Below are positions 22,495-34,242 of a stretch of DNA of 64,000 bases, piece after piece. The notes under the pieces were generated by a model. The model ran no database searches. It was not told the DNA's origin and worked only from the letters and a program-made list of their open reading frames with translations. The DNA is taken from contig JACVTC010000010.1 of NCBI GenBank assembly GCA_016946835.1, forward strand, positions 1,964,001-2,028,000, in the 5' to 3' direction. Position 1 is the first letter of the stretch. Each line of letters opens with the position of its first letter. This DNA comes from Neocallimastix lanati (nom. inval.). Its lineage: Eukaryota; Neocallimastigomycota; Neocallimastigomycetes; Neocallimastigales; Neocallimastigaceae. The translations under genes and the position numbers were made by a program.

Positions 22495-23476
22495 TTTCAT
22501 AATTTAACTGATTCATTTCTGTTGCATCCATTATAAAATAAATTTATTTCCTTACTTTTGTAATTTTCAATTAAAATTTTAATTTCATTAGATGCACTAA
22601 ATATTTTTTGCTTTTTTTTAAAAGTTCCTTTAGTTCTCCTTTGGTAATCATTATAAGATAAGTTTTCTTCTTCTTTTAATATATATATTAATTTAAAAAA
22701 TAAAGGTTTATTTGGAAATATATTATTTAAGTAGCTATTATAAGATTCTGATGCATTGTTTGTTAAATGCTCTATTTTTCATAATAATTCCAATTATTAA
22801 CATTATACTTAAGTAAATAATTTTTATTAAAATATTCTAAAAATTGTAGAAAATTATTACACTTTTTTTTTGACAAATTCTTTTTATTATAATATAAATA
22901 TCAAATATATAGTTAGGGTTTATAAACGGTAAGTTCGAAATAGCTTTATAATAAATATATAGATCATAATTATTCTTTACTTCATGATAACATAATATAT
23001 TTTTTTGATTTTCTAATGATTTTTTGTAATGCCAAACACAATATTTAATATTTATATTGGGAAAAACTTTTTTTGATGCATTAGATATACCTTGTTCAAA
23101 ATCACAATGAGAATAGATTGTAGTAATTAATGCCCATTTCTTGAGAAACGGCATTAAATATATGTTTAGGTTTTATATCCATAGGAATTGAATTTTTCCT
23201 AATTTCTTCCTTAATTTTATGCTTTGCTACTGATATAGACACATCAATTTCTTTTTCGAGATGATTATGTAAACTTTCATATTTTAAAACCTCCTTTTTA
23301 TCATTTAAAATAATTAAAGATTTACATTTATTTAAAGTCTTATATTCAGTGCATCAATAAATTTTCGATTTATCTTTCCTTTGAATTGAAAAATAAAATT
23401 TGTATTTTTTATTAATAATAATTTGTTCATTTCCTCGATTTGTTTCACTTATTTCAATTTTTATATTGTCTTCCAT
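22495..23476 (-). pseudogene. Mutator-like (MULE) transposase with FLYWCH zinc finger, dead
   Basis: Read from an ATG at 23474-23476 (MEDNIKIEISETNRG). About the first 75 codons form a FLYWCH-type C2H2 zinc finger (KYKFYFSIQRKDKSKIY, then CTEYKTLNKC, then ESLHNH). The usual Trp before the first Cys is replaced by a TGA stop. After a frameshift near 23150 comes the MULE catalytic block CDFEQGISNASKKVFPN, then CVWHYKKSL (22837-23154). A further frame gives the C-terminal LTNNASESYNSY near 22745-22780. The block that should carry the first catalytic Asp is missing between the finger and CDFEQ. It is a plain DNA-transposon relic. Terminal repeats were not found. Confidence 0.78.
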
Positions 23477-23519
23477 TGATAATTAAAAATTTTCAATAAA
23501 ATATTTTAATAAATATATT

Positions 23520-23960
23520 TTTAAATGCTTTGAAACTTTTTTTTTTTTAATAATTAAAATAAAAAACCTTTTTTTAATAATTATATAATTATTTAAATAA
23601 TTATTTAATTATTTATTATTTCTTTATTTACTGTTTTATTTATTTATTTTTATTTTTATTTTTTATTTTTTATTTTATTTTATTTTTTTATTTTTTAATG
23701 CTTAAAAAATAAATTTTTATTTATTTTTATTTTATTTTTTAGTATATAAAAAAAAAAGTTTTCTTATTTTTATTTTATTTTTTATGTTTAAAAAAAAAAG
23801 TTTTCTTATTTCTTATTTTTTTTATTTTTATTTTTATTATATTTTTTAAGAATCAAAAAATAAAATGTGTATTTATTTTTATTTTATTTTTCAATGTTTA
23901 AAAAAAAAGGTTTCTTATTTCTTATTTTTATTTTATATATTTTTATTTTATTTTTCAATG
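23520..23960. repeat. T-rich imperfect tandem repeats
   Basis: Four or so imperfect copies (about 65-75 bp) of TTTTTATTTTATTTTTT, AATGTTTAAAAAAAA and GTTTTCTTATTTCTTA. No gene. Confidence 0.6.
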
Positions 23961-24002
23961 TTAAATAGAAATACCTAACCTAATTATTATTTATTGAAGT
24001 GT

Positions 24003-24430
24003 TGTATTTCGCCAAAAGTTGAATTTCGTCCAGTTGAATTTCGTCAAATCCTTGGTGGCTTATAAAATTTCGTCATAAAATATCACTACATTTATTATTC
24101 ACGCCATATTCTGAATATATGGCTTTTTAAAAATTGTAGAAAAAAGCCACAAAATTATTATACAATTAGAAATACGCCCCACGTAAGATTACGTGTTTGA
24201 AAATTTTTGAGAATTGTAATTTTATTTATTTAATTAATTATTATTCATTAAAATTTTAATAAAATAAGTGGCTTAAAATTAAAAATATTTAAGCCATACA
24301 ACAAAATACAAATTTATGTAATAAAAATTTTCACCCCAAAAAGTTTTTTGAAGAAATTTTTTATGGCTTTTTTCGCTACGTATTGTGGCGTAAATTTTGT
24401 ATCAAAAATTTTCTAAAGATAAACAATAAA
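24003..24430. repeat. Repeat with GAATTTCGTC words and hairpins
   Basis: TTGAATTTCGTC occurs at about 24019 and 24033, with a related AAATTTCGTC near 24066 and TATTTCGCC near 24006. Hairpins include CCATATT/AATATATGG (about 24104-24123), CACGTAA/TTACGTG (about 24180-24195) and GTGGCTTAA/TTAAGCCAT (about 24269-24298). Bases 24298-24332 are an inverse copy of 20871-20905. This suggests a non-autonomous element related to the foldback at 20.7-21.0 kb. Confidence 0.55.
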
Positions 24431-24584
24431 AGTAAACAAAGAAAATAAACAAACTTTCAATCTAATGTTAAAAATTTTAAAATTTACTACTTATTTTTTC
24501 TAAAACTAAACTATTCTATTAATTAAACTATTAGCGTTTAAATTTTGATTAATTATTATCGGTTATTTAGTTATAAAATGTTAC

Positions 24585-25165
24585 TATTGTAAAAGGTAGG
24601 TTTATTGTAACTAAAAATAACGAATAATAACTAATTTAAAGGCTAAGATAATTTAATACCTCTCTATTCGAGTTGTTAAAAATAAACACTATAACAAATT
24701 ATAATTATTTTCTATAACACTTAAGAGTATAGGGCAGCACTTTATAACTTTATTCGTTATTAGTTACTGGGATTACATTAGGTATTTTATTTATTTAATA
24801 ATTATTTTTTATTATTAATATAAATATTTATTTTAACAATTTACGTTAATAGTAACGCTAGTGCATTACAGTTACAAGTACAGTTATTTTTATACATGCA
24901 AATAATTTAATGATTGGTAAAATAATTCAAATTGACATAATTTACTAATCAATTAATAAAACTATTTATAACTAAATAACTATTAATATAATAAACTATA
25001 AAATAATAAATTTAATATACGAAATTTAAATAAAGATTTTATTTGATTAGCTGTAATTGCTAACTGTTTATAGATACATTACGTAACCAGGGAACTATCA
25101 TTGGATGGGCTTTATGTTACCATATATCTGTTACACTAACTTTAGGTTTCATTACAATAATAATT
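24585..25165 (+). repeat. Dispersed repeat, copy B
   Basis: The inverse partner of copy A (2255-2865), sharing blocks along its whole length, including AACGCTAGTGC, TGATTGGTAAA, TTACGTAACC and CTATCATTG. No coding sequence or clear termini. Confidence 0.7.
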
Positions 25166-25589
25166 TACAATATAATTTAAAGATTAAATTATAATATAAG
25201 TTATTTTGGAAACCATATATAAAATAAATTTTTAAACTAAATTATTTTTAAATAATCCTTTTTTTTTTATTATTATTACAATATCAAAGTAATCATATTC
25301 TAATCCTTTTTAAATATAACTAAATATTTTATTTATAGTATTAATTAAATGTAATAAATTTTTATTATAAATATTTATAATTTTTTTATTATTTATGGAT
25401 ATTTATACTTTTCAATGAGTTTAATAAAATACAATAATAAAATTTTATTTTTATTTTATTTTATTATTATAATTAATTTTTAATAACTTTTATAATTTTT
25501 ATTATAACTAATGTTATCTATTTTTTAATTTATTTAGTTACTTTAGTTAAACAATAATTAATATATATATATAATTTTTAATAGATATT

Positions 25590-25830
25590 ATAAAATGTTA
25601 ATTTATTTTATTTTATGTATTTGTATGTATATATATATTTATATATATATGTATATATGTTCATATATTTATATGTACATATATATGTATATATTTCTAT
25701 GTATGTATATATATGTTTATATATTTATATATATATATTATATATTAGTATATATGTATATGTATATAGATTTATTAATTTAAATGTATTTATCTACAAA
25801 TATATATGTATATTTATAAATTATTTTTTT
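25590..25830. repeat. TATATG-type microsatellite
   Basis: Dense TATATATGTATATAT-like repeats. Reading frames across it are low-complexity Tyr/Ile/Met strings without support. Confidence 0.85.
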
Positions 25831-26353
25831 TATTAAATTTTAAAAGTTGTTATATTCAAAATTTCTATATTAATTTTTTATTTTAAAATTAACATTTCGT
25901 GTTTTACATTATCTTTTCCAAATAATAATATTAATAAATTAGTCATTAAGTTAAAAAATTAAATATTACTTGTTAGAAAATGTTATACTAGACCTATACC
26001 AAAATTGTTGAATTATAAATATCCTCTTATATATATATATTTAAAAAAAATCTCAATATTAATATTAAATGAAAAAGATATAAATATACTTAATATTTAA
26101 TTAATAAAAAAAAATTTAAACGTAAGAAAAAAAAAAATAAAATAAAAAAATATTAATATTTTTTTTTAATTTTTTTTAAATTTTATAATTATTATTAGTT
26201 TATTTTTATTACATGTTTTTTTTATATTATATTTTTGTTCTTTTGTTCTTTTGATTTTAGTTTTGATTTATTTTAAAATTATTAATTTTATATGATTAAT
26301 AATTTTTTTTTATAATTTTTAATATCATTTTTTTTTCCTTAATAGTCACGATC
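25831..26353. other. AT-rich spacer
   Basis: No gene, RNA or structured repeat is seen. Confidence 0.55.
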
Positions 26354-26463
26354 TTAATCATATTGGCGTAAGCAGCAATTACAGCGGTTTACACATTGGC
26401 AATTGTGAATAGCATATCCAATGGAAAAATTACAATCCACCATACCACAATTATTGCATTTTT
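26354..26463 (-). pseudogene. Cys-rich C-terminal exon fragment, host-like
   Basis: Thirty-five codons on the minus strand end with TAA (26354-26356). They have eight or more Cys in a tight pattern (CNNC, VDC, NCQC, NRCNCC). The coding stretch begins right at the edge of the LTR at 26464, so its upstream part was displaced or separated by that insertion. The Cys pattern recalls zinc-binding or disulphide-rich secreted proteins; I do not recognise the family. The short reading frame just beyond the LTR (26761-26858) is on the same strand and may be the upstream part of the same gene. Confidence 0.5.
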
Positions 26464-26735
26464 TGTTAGATTTTCAAACTAAAATTCCTTTCATCAAAAT
26501 ACAAAATTCATTTTATAGGAAATATAAAAATTTCTATTACATATCTCTGAATCTTATTTTGTAAATATAACGAAAAGAAGTTATATTTACAAAAGGTGTT
26601 TTAAATAAAAAGTAAATAAAAGAAAAATTTTTCATTTTAGTGAAATCAATTTATTATTTTAATAAATAATAAATTTTATAATAAATAAGATTTTTTTTTG
26701 TACATTGAGTTTTAATAGTCGAGCTTATTCTAAAA
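26464..26735 (+). repeat. Solo LTR, same family as the gypsy LTR at 54363
   Basis: Starts TGTTAGATTTTCAAACT and ends near TTATTCTAAAA. It matches 54363-54734, which carries about 100 extra bases; shared blocks are ACATATCTCTGAATCTTA and TTTTAATAGTCGAG. No internal region is attached. It lies between two minus-strand host-like coding fragments. Confidence 0.8.
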
Positions 26736-26760
26736 GTTTGTTGTCACTATCCCATTGTGA

Positions 26761-26858
26761 TTAGGAAGAGAGGTATTCACTGGCTTCTGTGTTTTTAGGA
26801 GTTTTAATTATACAAGAGTAATTGCCATAAGCTTTAAAGGATGAGTCGGAAGATTTTG
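26761..26858 (-). pseudogene. Short exon of a host-like gene beside the solo LTR
   Basis: A pyrimidine-rich tract ending TTTTTAG (complement of 26859-26866) looks like a 3' splice site. The following 32 codons are open (SSDSSFKAYGNYSC, then IIKTPKNTEASEYLSS) and end at TAA 26761-26763; the same frame stays readable for a few more codons up to the LTR. Compositionally it is coding-like. Either a last exon or part of the Cys-rich gene on the other side of the LTR. Confidence 0.4.
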
Positions 26859-27239
26859 CTAAAAATAAAATTAAAAGTAACTATTAATAAATAGGTTATT
26901 TTCATTTTTCAGAATATTTTATTTTATTTTAATTTATTTTATAAATATTTTTACTGGGAAGGATTTTCTAACTATCAAGAAAATAATTGAAGAATTTTCT
27001 CTTTTTATCTTTTATTTTCAATTAAATGTATTCCAATAAATATATATTTATATTAATGAATTATAGATTACATTAATAAATAAGCTACTTGAGTTATTTT
27101 TATTTATTTTTATAATTTTAATACAAAAAACAAAAAACATTTTTGTTATGAAACTTTCCTAATTGATTAATTATATGCTTACGCATACTTATTCTATTCA
27201 CTTAACCATATTTAAATCATTTCAGAAAATTTTTTTTAT

Positions 27240-27800
27240 ACATTAACTAATTAATTTTTAATAAAATTAATTTTTATCATTATCCTAACCAATTTCAATA
27301 TCATATAGTTGATCTGCTTTAAGATTTAATTACTTAAATTTACGAAAAGTTTTATTTTGTTTTTCGGATTATTTTGGATTAAACGGACAGTTAAAAAAGG
27401 ATAAATGATTTTTATCATTTCATATAAAGCATTTATTTATTTGAAGTAGTTTTCCGATCATAAAAACTGTTATTATACAAATTATTATTTTTATAATGAT
27501 TTTTGTTTTGACTATATCTTTTTGATTATTCCGTATTGTGATATTTTAAAAGTGATGATATTCATTTTTACTTCGTTTATTATGATAAGAACTCAATCTA
27601 TTAAATCTATTTTTGTCATTCCTGGGTATGAATTAGACTTCTTTGTTGTCTTCGAGAATGTTAGTCTGACCATTTCTGATTTTTGTTTTCATATCTTTCA
27701 AAAAAAAAAATTTATGTCATCAGAGATGCTGCATTTAATTTTAAAAATAGTTTATTTGTTTTTCAGGCAATCCTTTGTGGAAATAAATTAACTTTCCTCG
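27240..27800 (-). mobile_element. Decayed retroelement gag remnant
   Basis: The minus strand shows Lys/Asn-rich gag-like sequence with a remnant zinc-knuckle-like patch near 27370-27430 (KNHLSFFNCPFNP). Heavily broken; family not certain (copia-like gag is the best guess). Confidence 0.35.
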
Positions 27801-29164
27801 TTATTAGGTTTAATATTTAACCCACTTAATTTCCTTGTGTGTTATTTATCCTATTTATTTATAATATAATATTTAATATTTAAAATTATAATAAAAATAA
27901 AAGTATTTAATATTAATTAAATAATATATTAATAAAAAATAATTATTAATAAATTAATTACATTCAATTAATTAATAGAATTATTTTATAAATCTTAATA
28001 AATTTTATAATTCATATTTAATTTGTATAATAATCTGTTTTTTATTATATTTAATAATTTATTAATATTTTATGACAAATATTTATATTTTATAATAAAT
28101 ATAGTATAAATATACTTTATTAAAATTCATATTATAATTCATAAATATATTTTATTAATTACTCCATAAAGTCTTGAAATAATTTATAATAATAATGATT
28201 GAGATTTATGTAATAAAAAACTAATAATTAATAATTAAAAATTCATACAGTATAAAAGTAAGATATTTACTTTCTTCTATAGAATATAACAAAAATTTTA
28301 TATTTAAAAATAATTAATGAGAGATTAAAATTAAATATTATTTATTTTTCATTTTATTGTTTCATTTTAATTAAGTAAAAATAATTATCATTTAGTTAAA
28401 AAATTAATTTAGATTAGAACATTCATCAATTTAATAAATAATGAAATTAATAAATTTAAATTAATTAAAATCAAATTATTTCATAATTTACCAAAAATCT
28501 TATAATTGAATTAATTTGTCCAAATTAACCTTTAAATATGAAAAATATTATAACAAAATATTATTTTTAATTATTATTATAAATATACATATTTATATGT
28601 ATTTATTATATTATTATATTATTTTTTAATATTTTTATTTGACCTAATCCCAAAAACAATAAGAGAAACAATCAAATATTCAATATCACTACTACATTAT
28701 GACATACCAAATTAGAACATCATAATAAAGATATTAAGAATTTTCATCCATTTCTTTAAGATCTATTTTATAATATATAAATTTAATGACGTTTAGAGCT
28801 ATTAGATTACTTTCAAATGCTTTGAACCATCTGGAGAAATTTTTACATTAATTTGAAATATTGATTGATAAAAATTATTTTACTAGTTATATCGAAAATT
28901 TTTATTTTATTCAAATTTTTATTTATTTATATTTATAAAATTTTTCTTATATTATTTAAATTTTATTATATTTTATCCATATATATATTTTATTCTATAG
29001 AAATTTTATAACTATTATTTTTTAATTTCTTTAAATTTTTATTTAAATAATTGTTTAATTGTTTTTAATTTCTATTCTGCTTATTTCTTGTATATATTAA
29101 TTTTAACTTTGCGTTTTACTAAAGTTTTCTTTATTTTCTAAATCTTATTTATATTTTTTATTTC
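27801..29164. other. AT-rich spacer
   Basis: No gene is recognised. 28640-28850 is slightly less AT-rich and could be decayed coding sequence, but no motif is seen. Confidence 0.5.
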
Positions 29165-29407
29165 TTAAAAGTGTTTATCTGATCTTCCGGATAAGACAAC
29201 CTTGATATCACTACATGATATGTTTTTGACGTAGTCGTTTCTAATGTATTGACCACAATTACCACAGTATGAATCATTTTCAAAACAAAGTCTACAGTCT
29301 TCGAAATCGCAGATTTTACTTACATTACCATCTGATGCTACTCTTTTTCCGCCTTTATAACAAACTAATTCATTTAAGTCGTTATAGCAGTTGTATGCCA
29401 AATCCAT
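29165..29407 (-). CDS. Hypothetical small Cys-rich protein
   Basis: Eighty residues from ATG 29405-29407 to a stop at 29165. Nine Cys are grouped as YNC, LVC, then CDFEDCRLC, SYCGNCGQY and ISC. This resembles a small zinc-ribbon or disulphide-rich protein. No signal peptide follows the chosen Met, but the sequence just upstream (29408-29460) is Lys-rich and readable in another frame (KKTAEKKLKKAYKENG), so the true gene may be longer or spliced. GC content is higher than in the flanks, supporting a real or recently lost gene. It is on the same strand as the Cys-rich fragment at 26.35 kb. Function unknown. Confidence 0.45.
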   Translation of the reverse strand: MDLAYNCYNDLNELVCYKGGKRVASDGNVSKICDFEDCRLCFENDSYCGNCGQYIRNDYVKNISCSDIKVVLSGRSDKHF

Positions 29408-29409
29408 TC

Positions 29410-30280
29410 TCTTTGTAAGCCTTCTTCAACTTTTTTTCGGCGGTTTTTTTGGTTGGAGAATAAAATTGCAATAGTTAAATTAAGTTAGCAAATTTCATTT
29501 TTATTATAAATATATTTATATATAGATATAGATTTTATTAATTTTTTTTTTTTTTTAATTCATACATTTTTTGAAATTATTCTAAAAATTATAAAATTTG
29601 AATATATATAATATCACTATCATATTTTTTTTTGTTTTTCTGTAAACAATTCTTAGTTTTGGATATTAACTAATAGATTTTAATTTTCAAATTATAACCT
29701 TAATTTTTATATACTTTTTTGATTTTGTTTTAATATATTGAACAGAATGTTTTATCTATTAATAATTAATAAATATTATCAATAATAATAATGTATTAAT
29801 AATAATAGAAAACTATATAATAAAAATATGAATCATAGTAATATTATAAAATTATATTAGAAAAATTATAATATAGATATATAATTATTATAACATTATA
29901 ATTAATAATATAATATAAACCGAAATAAATAAAAAATATATTTAATATTTAAATATTAATGGAATACTAATGTATCAAATTAATAGTGCAAATAGTATAT
30001 TAATTTTTATATAATAATTTTATTTACTTCTATATTATTTATAAATTATATAATACTAATTATTTACTAGCTATACAGTAGACACTTGGGAAATATATTA
30101 AATTTAATATATGATTTATTTAATTATTATTTTATTTATTCATTTATTTTTTTGTTTATTTTTAAGAAAAGACCAAATTATTTAATATAATGTAATTATA
30201 TTTATTTTATAGAATAGAAATATGAATATTATTTATTAAATTTTAATATTATTTTTTTTTAAATAAAAAAAATAAAATAT
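29410..30280. other. AT-rich spacer
   Basis: Poly(T) at about 29540-29560 and AT simple sequence. No gene or PBS-like site is recognised. Confidence 0.5.
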
Positions 30281-30291
30281 AATAAAAAAAA

Positions 30292-33200
30292 TTGTTTTCG
30301 ATTAAAGAATTTTTCAGTCAATTAGAAAATAGAAATAAAGTTAAAAATATGACTGGAGAATTAATAAAGAACCAAAATAAATTAATGCAATTCCAATGCA
30401 TTCAAGTCCATTCAAATACAAATAAGGATGTTGATGCTTGGTATAATCAAATGAAGGCTTGGATCACTAATTACCAAATTACCAATGAAGAAGAAATTTT
30501 TAATAATTGTCTATTGACTTAAGAATATGATGATATCTACTAGAGGAAATATAAAAGAATTTAATAAAGAATACAAAGAATTATATAATAAACTTGATGA
30601 AGATGATCGAAGATGAATTTCCGTTTCTGATTATTTGAAGTCCATTTTTAACAAGAAGCATAGGTGATAAAGTATTTACTGAAAAAAGAATTAGTCTAGC
30701 GAAAGCTTTTTCTACAACTGAATTAATTGATGAAGTTGAAAATAAATGTGGTAAAAGAACTGGAAACTCTAATGGAAATTCTTCTTACAATCAAAAATTT
30801 AATTCACATAACAAAAATTTTAATAATAACCCAGTCACTCATGAATCACGTGATAATAATTTCAAAAATAATAATTTGAATAATGATGGAAACAAAGTCA
30901 AATATAAAATAAAGATGTGATATTTTTGTAACGAAGAAGGTCACAAGAAATACAATTGGCCAAAATTTAATCATTTTGAGTATTTGAAATACCAACGAAT
31001 GCTTAATGAAGAATCAAGTGGTTCAGCTAATGTCACAAATGAACGTTTAAACTACTAAGTGGGAGTGAACGTTCTACCTTAAATTCCAATAACGTTCCTG
31101 AAAAAAAGAAATATTTTGTTGATGCTACCAAAAGAAAGGAGTTTTCTTTAGATGATGAAACGGAAATTAGGAAAGCTAAAGCGAATACAGCTAGTAAAAG
31201 CGATATTTTCCAAAAAGATGAAGAAGAGAAAGATGAAGTAGAAGAAGAAATTGATTTATCTAAAAGAAAAATACTAAAACCTAAAATTAGAAAGAATTTA
31301 AAGACAACTACCTTTAATGAGAGTATTAAAATAAATAAATCTTTTCCAGATTTAAACAATAACAATCATGTTATTAATGATAATAAATTAAAAAAAGATG
31401 AGGAAATTAAAAATTATATTGATAAAAACAAAATTAAAATTAATAAAGAAATAATTATTGTAACAAATCATCATGTGAAGACCAGTTGAATAACAAAAAT
31501 TGAAATAATTTCAAAAATTCAAATATTAATAATTTAAAAGGAACTGTAATTAATAAGATAGCAGACTTTGAAGAAACAAAATTAAAAATTAATGAACAGG
31601 AAGGTAACACAAAACCAGAAATCTAGCTAAATTAACTAATATGAAACCGTATGAAATTATTAAAGATTTAGCTAATACCAAATGCAATATTACTTTTGGT
31701 CAAATTTTAGATCTATGTCCCAAATTAAGTTCAGAATTAACTAAAAATTTAAAATTAGAAAAAATAAAAATTGTTAGCTCTTTGGATGTCATGGAACCTT
31801 CTATAATTAATGAAGAAGAAAATAATCAAGATAAAATCAAAAATGCAAAATTTCATAGTGACGACTTGGGAATCGTAAATGCATCGGTAGACGATACCGA
31901 AGGAAGATTACTCATAGATTCTGGAAGTAGTAATTTGAATCTAGTGAATACTACTTATATTAATAGTCTACCTTGTACCTATGAACAAGTTAATATATGT
32001 AGAGGCCGAATTTATGAAGTTCTTGGGGATAGTGCTATTGCGAACGCTATTGTGGTTCGACTAAAAGTTTCAATTAGTAATTATATTTTCATTGCAGATT
32101 TCTGTGTCATTGATCATAAAGATATTTATTTCGATTTCTTATTAGCACTTAAGTAGATTGCTGATAACTACCTTTTTATTCATCCAATGTTAAGATCTTT
32201 GTGTCGTTTTACTTCATTTGAAAAATTTGATATCATTACTCCTATCGTTGAGAACCAAGCTATTGAAAAGAATTCGTGTTTTATCAATTTTATTAGACCT
32301 AATAAAAATAGTGAAGAAAATAGTATAAAAGAAATATCTAAAAAACTGGAAGTATCATCTCAGGAGGGAAAGAATAAGGACTTAGAAAGAAGGACATTAA
32401 GAAAAGTGAAAATTTTAATAAAACAGAAAAGTTAAAAATTACTAATGTAAAAATTCCAAAAATTAATTTAGACAAAAAAATTGAAAATTTCAAAATTATT
32501 TCAAATTTAAAAATTTTAAGGGAAAAAGTAAGGTATATAGAAGATCCTAAAAGCATGGAAAATTCCAAAAATTCAATAAATTCTGGAGATATCAAAGATA
32601 ATAAAATTTATTATAATTAAAATATATATAAAAATAAATTAACTAATTCAAATGCTAATATATTAGAATATAATAATTATATGAAAAGTAATATAAATTG
32701 TTATAATAAATCAAAATAAATTAAAAAAAAATTTAAATCAATTAATTCAATTAAAATCCAATATCATTTAGAATAATAATAATATATTGAACAATATAAA
32801 TACTTATATATATTACAATATAATGAAAGTAATGCTTTTATAAATAAAAACATAAAATTAAAGATTTATGTCAATTACAAAATCTATTATACCAAGTTTT
32901 CAATAATATAATATTATATATGATATATGAACAAAATATTAGAAAATTAAAAGAGATACATATATTAACAATAGTAACTACCAAGTTAACGCTATAAATA
33001 ATAAAAATTCAAGTAGTAATGAAAGTGTAAAAAAAATAAAACAAGAAAAAAATGAAATTAATACTGAGGATATTAAAGAAATTAGAGAATTTAAGAAAGA
33101 AATTTTAGAGGAGCATATTATAAAATTAAATGGAGAAGAATACATTAAAAACGGTGATAACTCTAGAAAAATTATCAAGAAAAACGAAATTCCAAATACT

Positions 33201-33430
33201 ACAGAAAAATATGTAACAAAGAAACAAAATGAAATAAAAATTGGCGAGTTAGTCAAAGCAAAAAAATTTTCAAAATATAAATTAAATCCTTATTGTGTTG
33301 GACCTTATCAAGTAGATAAAAAGAAATAATACAGTATAATTAATGGATCCTAATACACAAGCCTGCTTAGAACGACCAATACACCTTAAAAATATTATCA
33401 AGTTTAATATAACTATAGTATAGTTCTATC
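30292..33430 (+). mobile_element. Ty3/gypsy fossil with large internal loss
   Basis: A gag-like start at 30292-30522 (VDAWYNQMKAWITNY) is followed by a zinc-knuckle region near 30916-30960 (CNEEGHKKYN) and a protease region at 31641-32156 (GRLLIDSGSSNLNLV). The end of integrase, with a GPY-type motif, is near 33260-33330 (KYKLNPYCVGPYQV). RT, RNase H and most of integrase are absent. It is related to the young element at 37.75-46.23 kb: both have a CNITFGQxLD block before the protease. A TGGGACGA patch near 33436 may be the old polypurine tract. Broken in many places; old. Confidence 0.75.
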
Positions 33431-33446
33431 TTAAGGTGGGACGAAT

Positions 33447-34080
33447 GATATAAAATGAAATATTCAAACCTTAATTAATATAAAATAGTTTTTATTATTC
33501 AAATATAAATTAATGTCATAAATCAAATTTAAATCTAATGATTTTATAATATTTTTAATATGCAGGTTGATTTATAAATATTAATAATGTTTATAATTAA
33601 TAATAAATTTTATAGCATAAATCAATGTTTTAATTATATTCTTATTATTTTATATTTATATTTATATAGTTATTAAATATTTTCTTAAATAATAATTATT
33701 AATATTTATATTTATTTAATAGTTTATTTTAATCACAAGAACAATTAATTAAATAGTTAATTATAACTAAATACCATAAAAATAAAGCATTTCTCTGAAT
33801 AAGAGAGGAATTTTGTTGTGTTGTGTAATGTTAAGTAATGTAAAGTTTGTAATTAAAAGTATAAGAAAGTTGTTAGATAGCTTTTTAAATATATGTAATT
33901 TCAATAATAAAATTAAATAAATAAATAAATAATACTTTAATAAATTTAATAATTAAATCCCAACAAAAGTGCATCGAACTTTTGAGTTGTATATCCATTT
34001 GTTTGGAAAAGAATTAATCAATTGAAATTACTATTATTAATTAATTACAAAAATAGATATATTATAAATACAAGAGCAGT
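33447..34080 (+). repeat. Candidate 3' LTR of the gypsy fossil
   Basis: Begins TGATATAAAATG right after the purine-rich patch and holds a TCTC/GAGA hairpin (about 33795-33808) and CAAAAGT/ACTTTTG (33964-33984). TTGGTACAAGAT follows at about 34087. No partner LTR was found upstream of 30292, so the end is uncertain. Confidence 0.35.
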
Positions 34081-34242
34081 ACATAATTTTGGTACAAGAT
34101 TTAGTATTTACCATGAACTGTGGGTCAAGCCACATTATAAATTACATGATTTATAAAAGATATAATTTTAAATAACAAATAATTTAACAGAAATAAATAT
34201 ATTTGAAAGTAAATAATTAAAATTAAACTTTGCATTTTAACA

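Noticed and set aside
25595-25836. Tyr/Ile/Met-rich frames
   Set aside because: Pure TATATG microsatellite; no coding signal.
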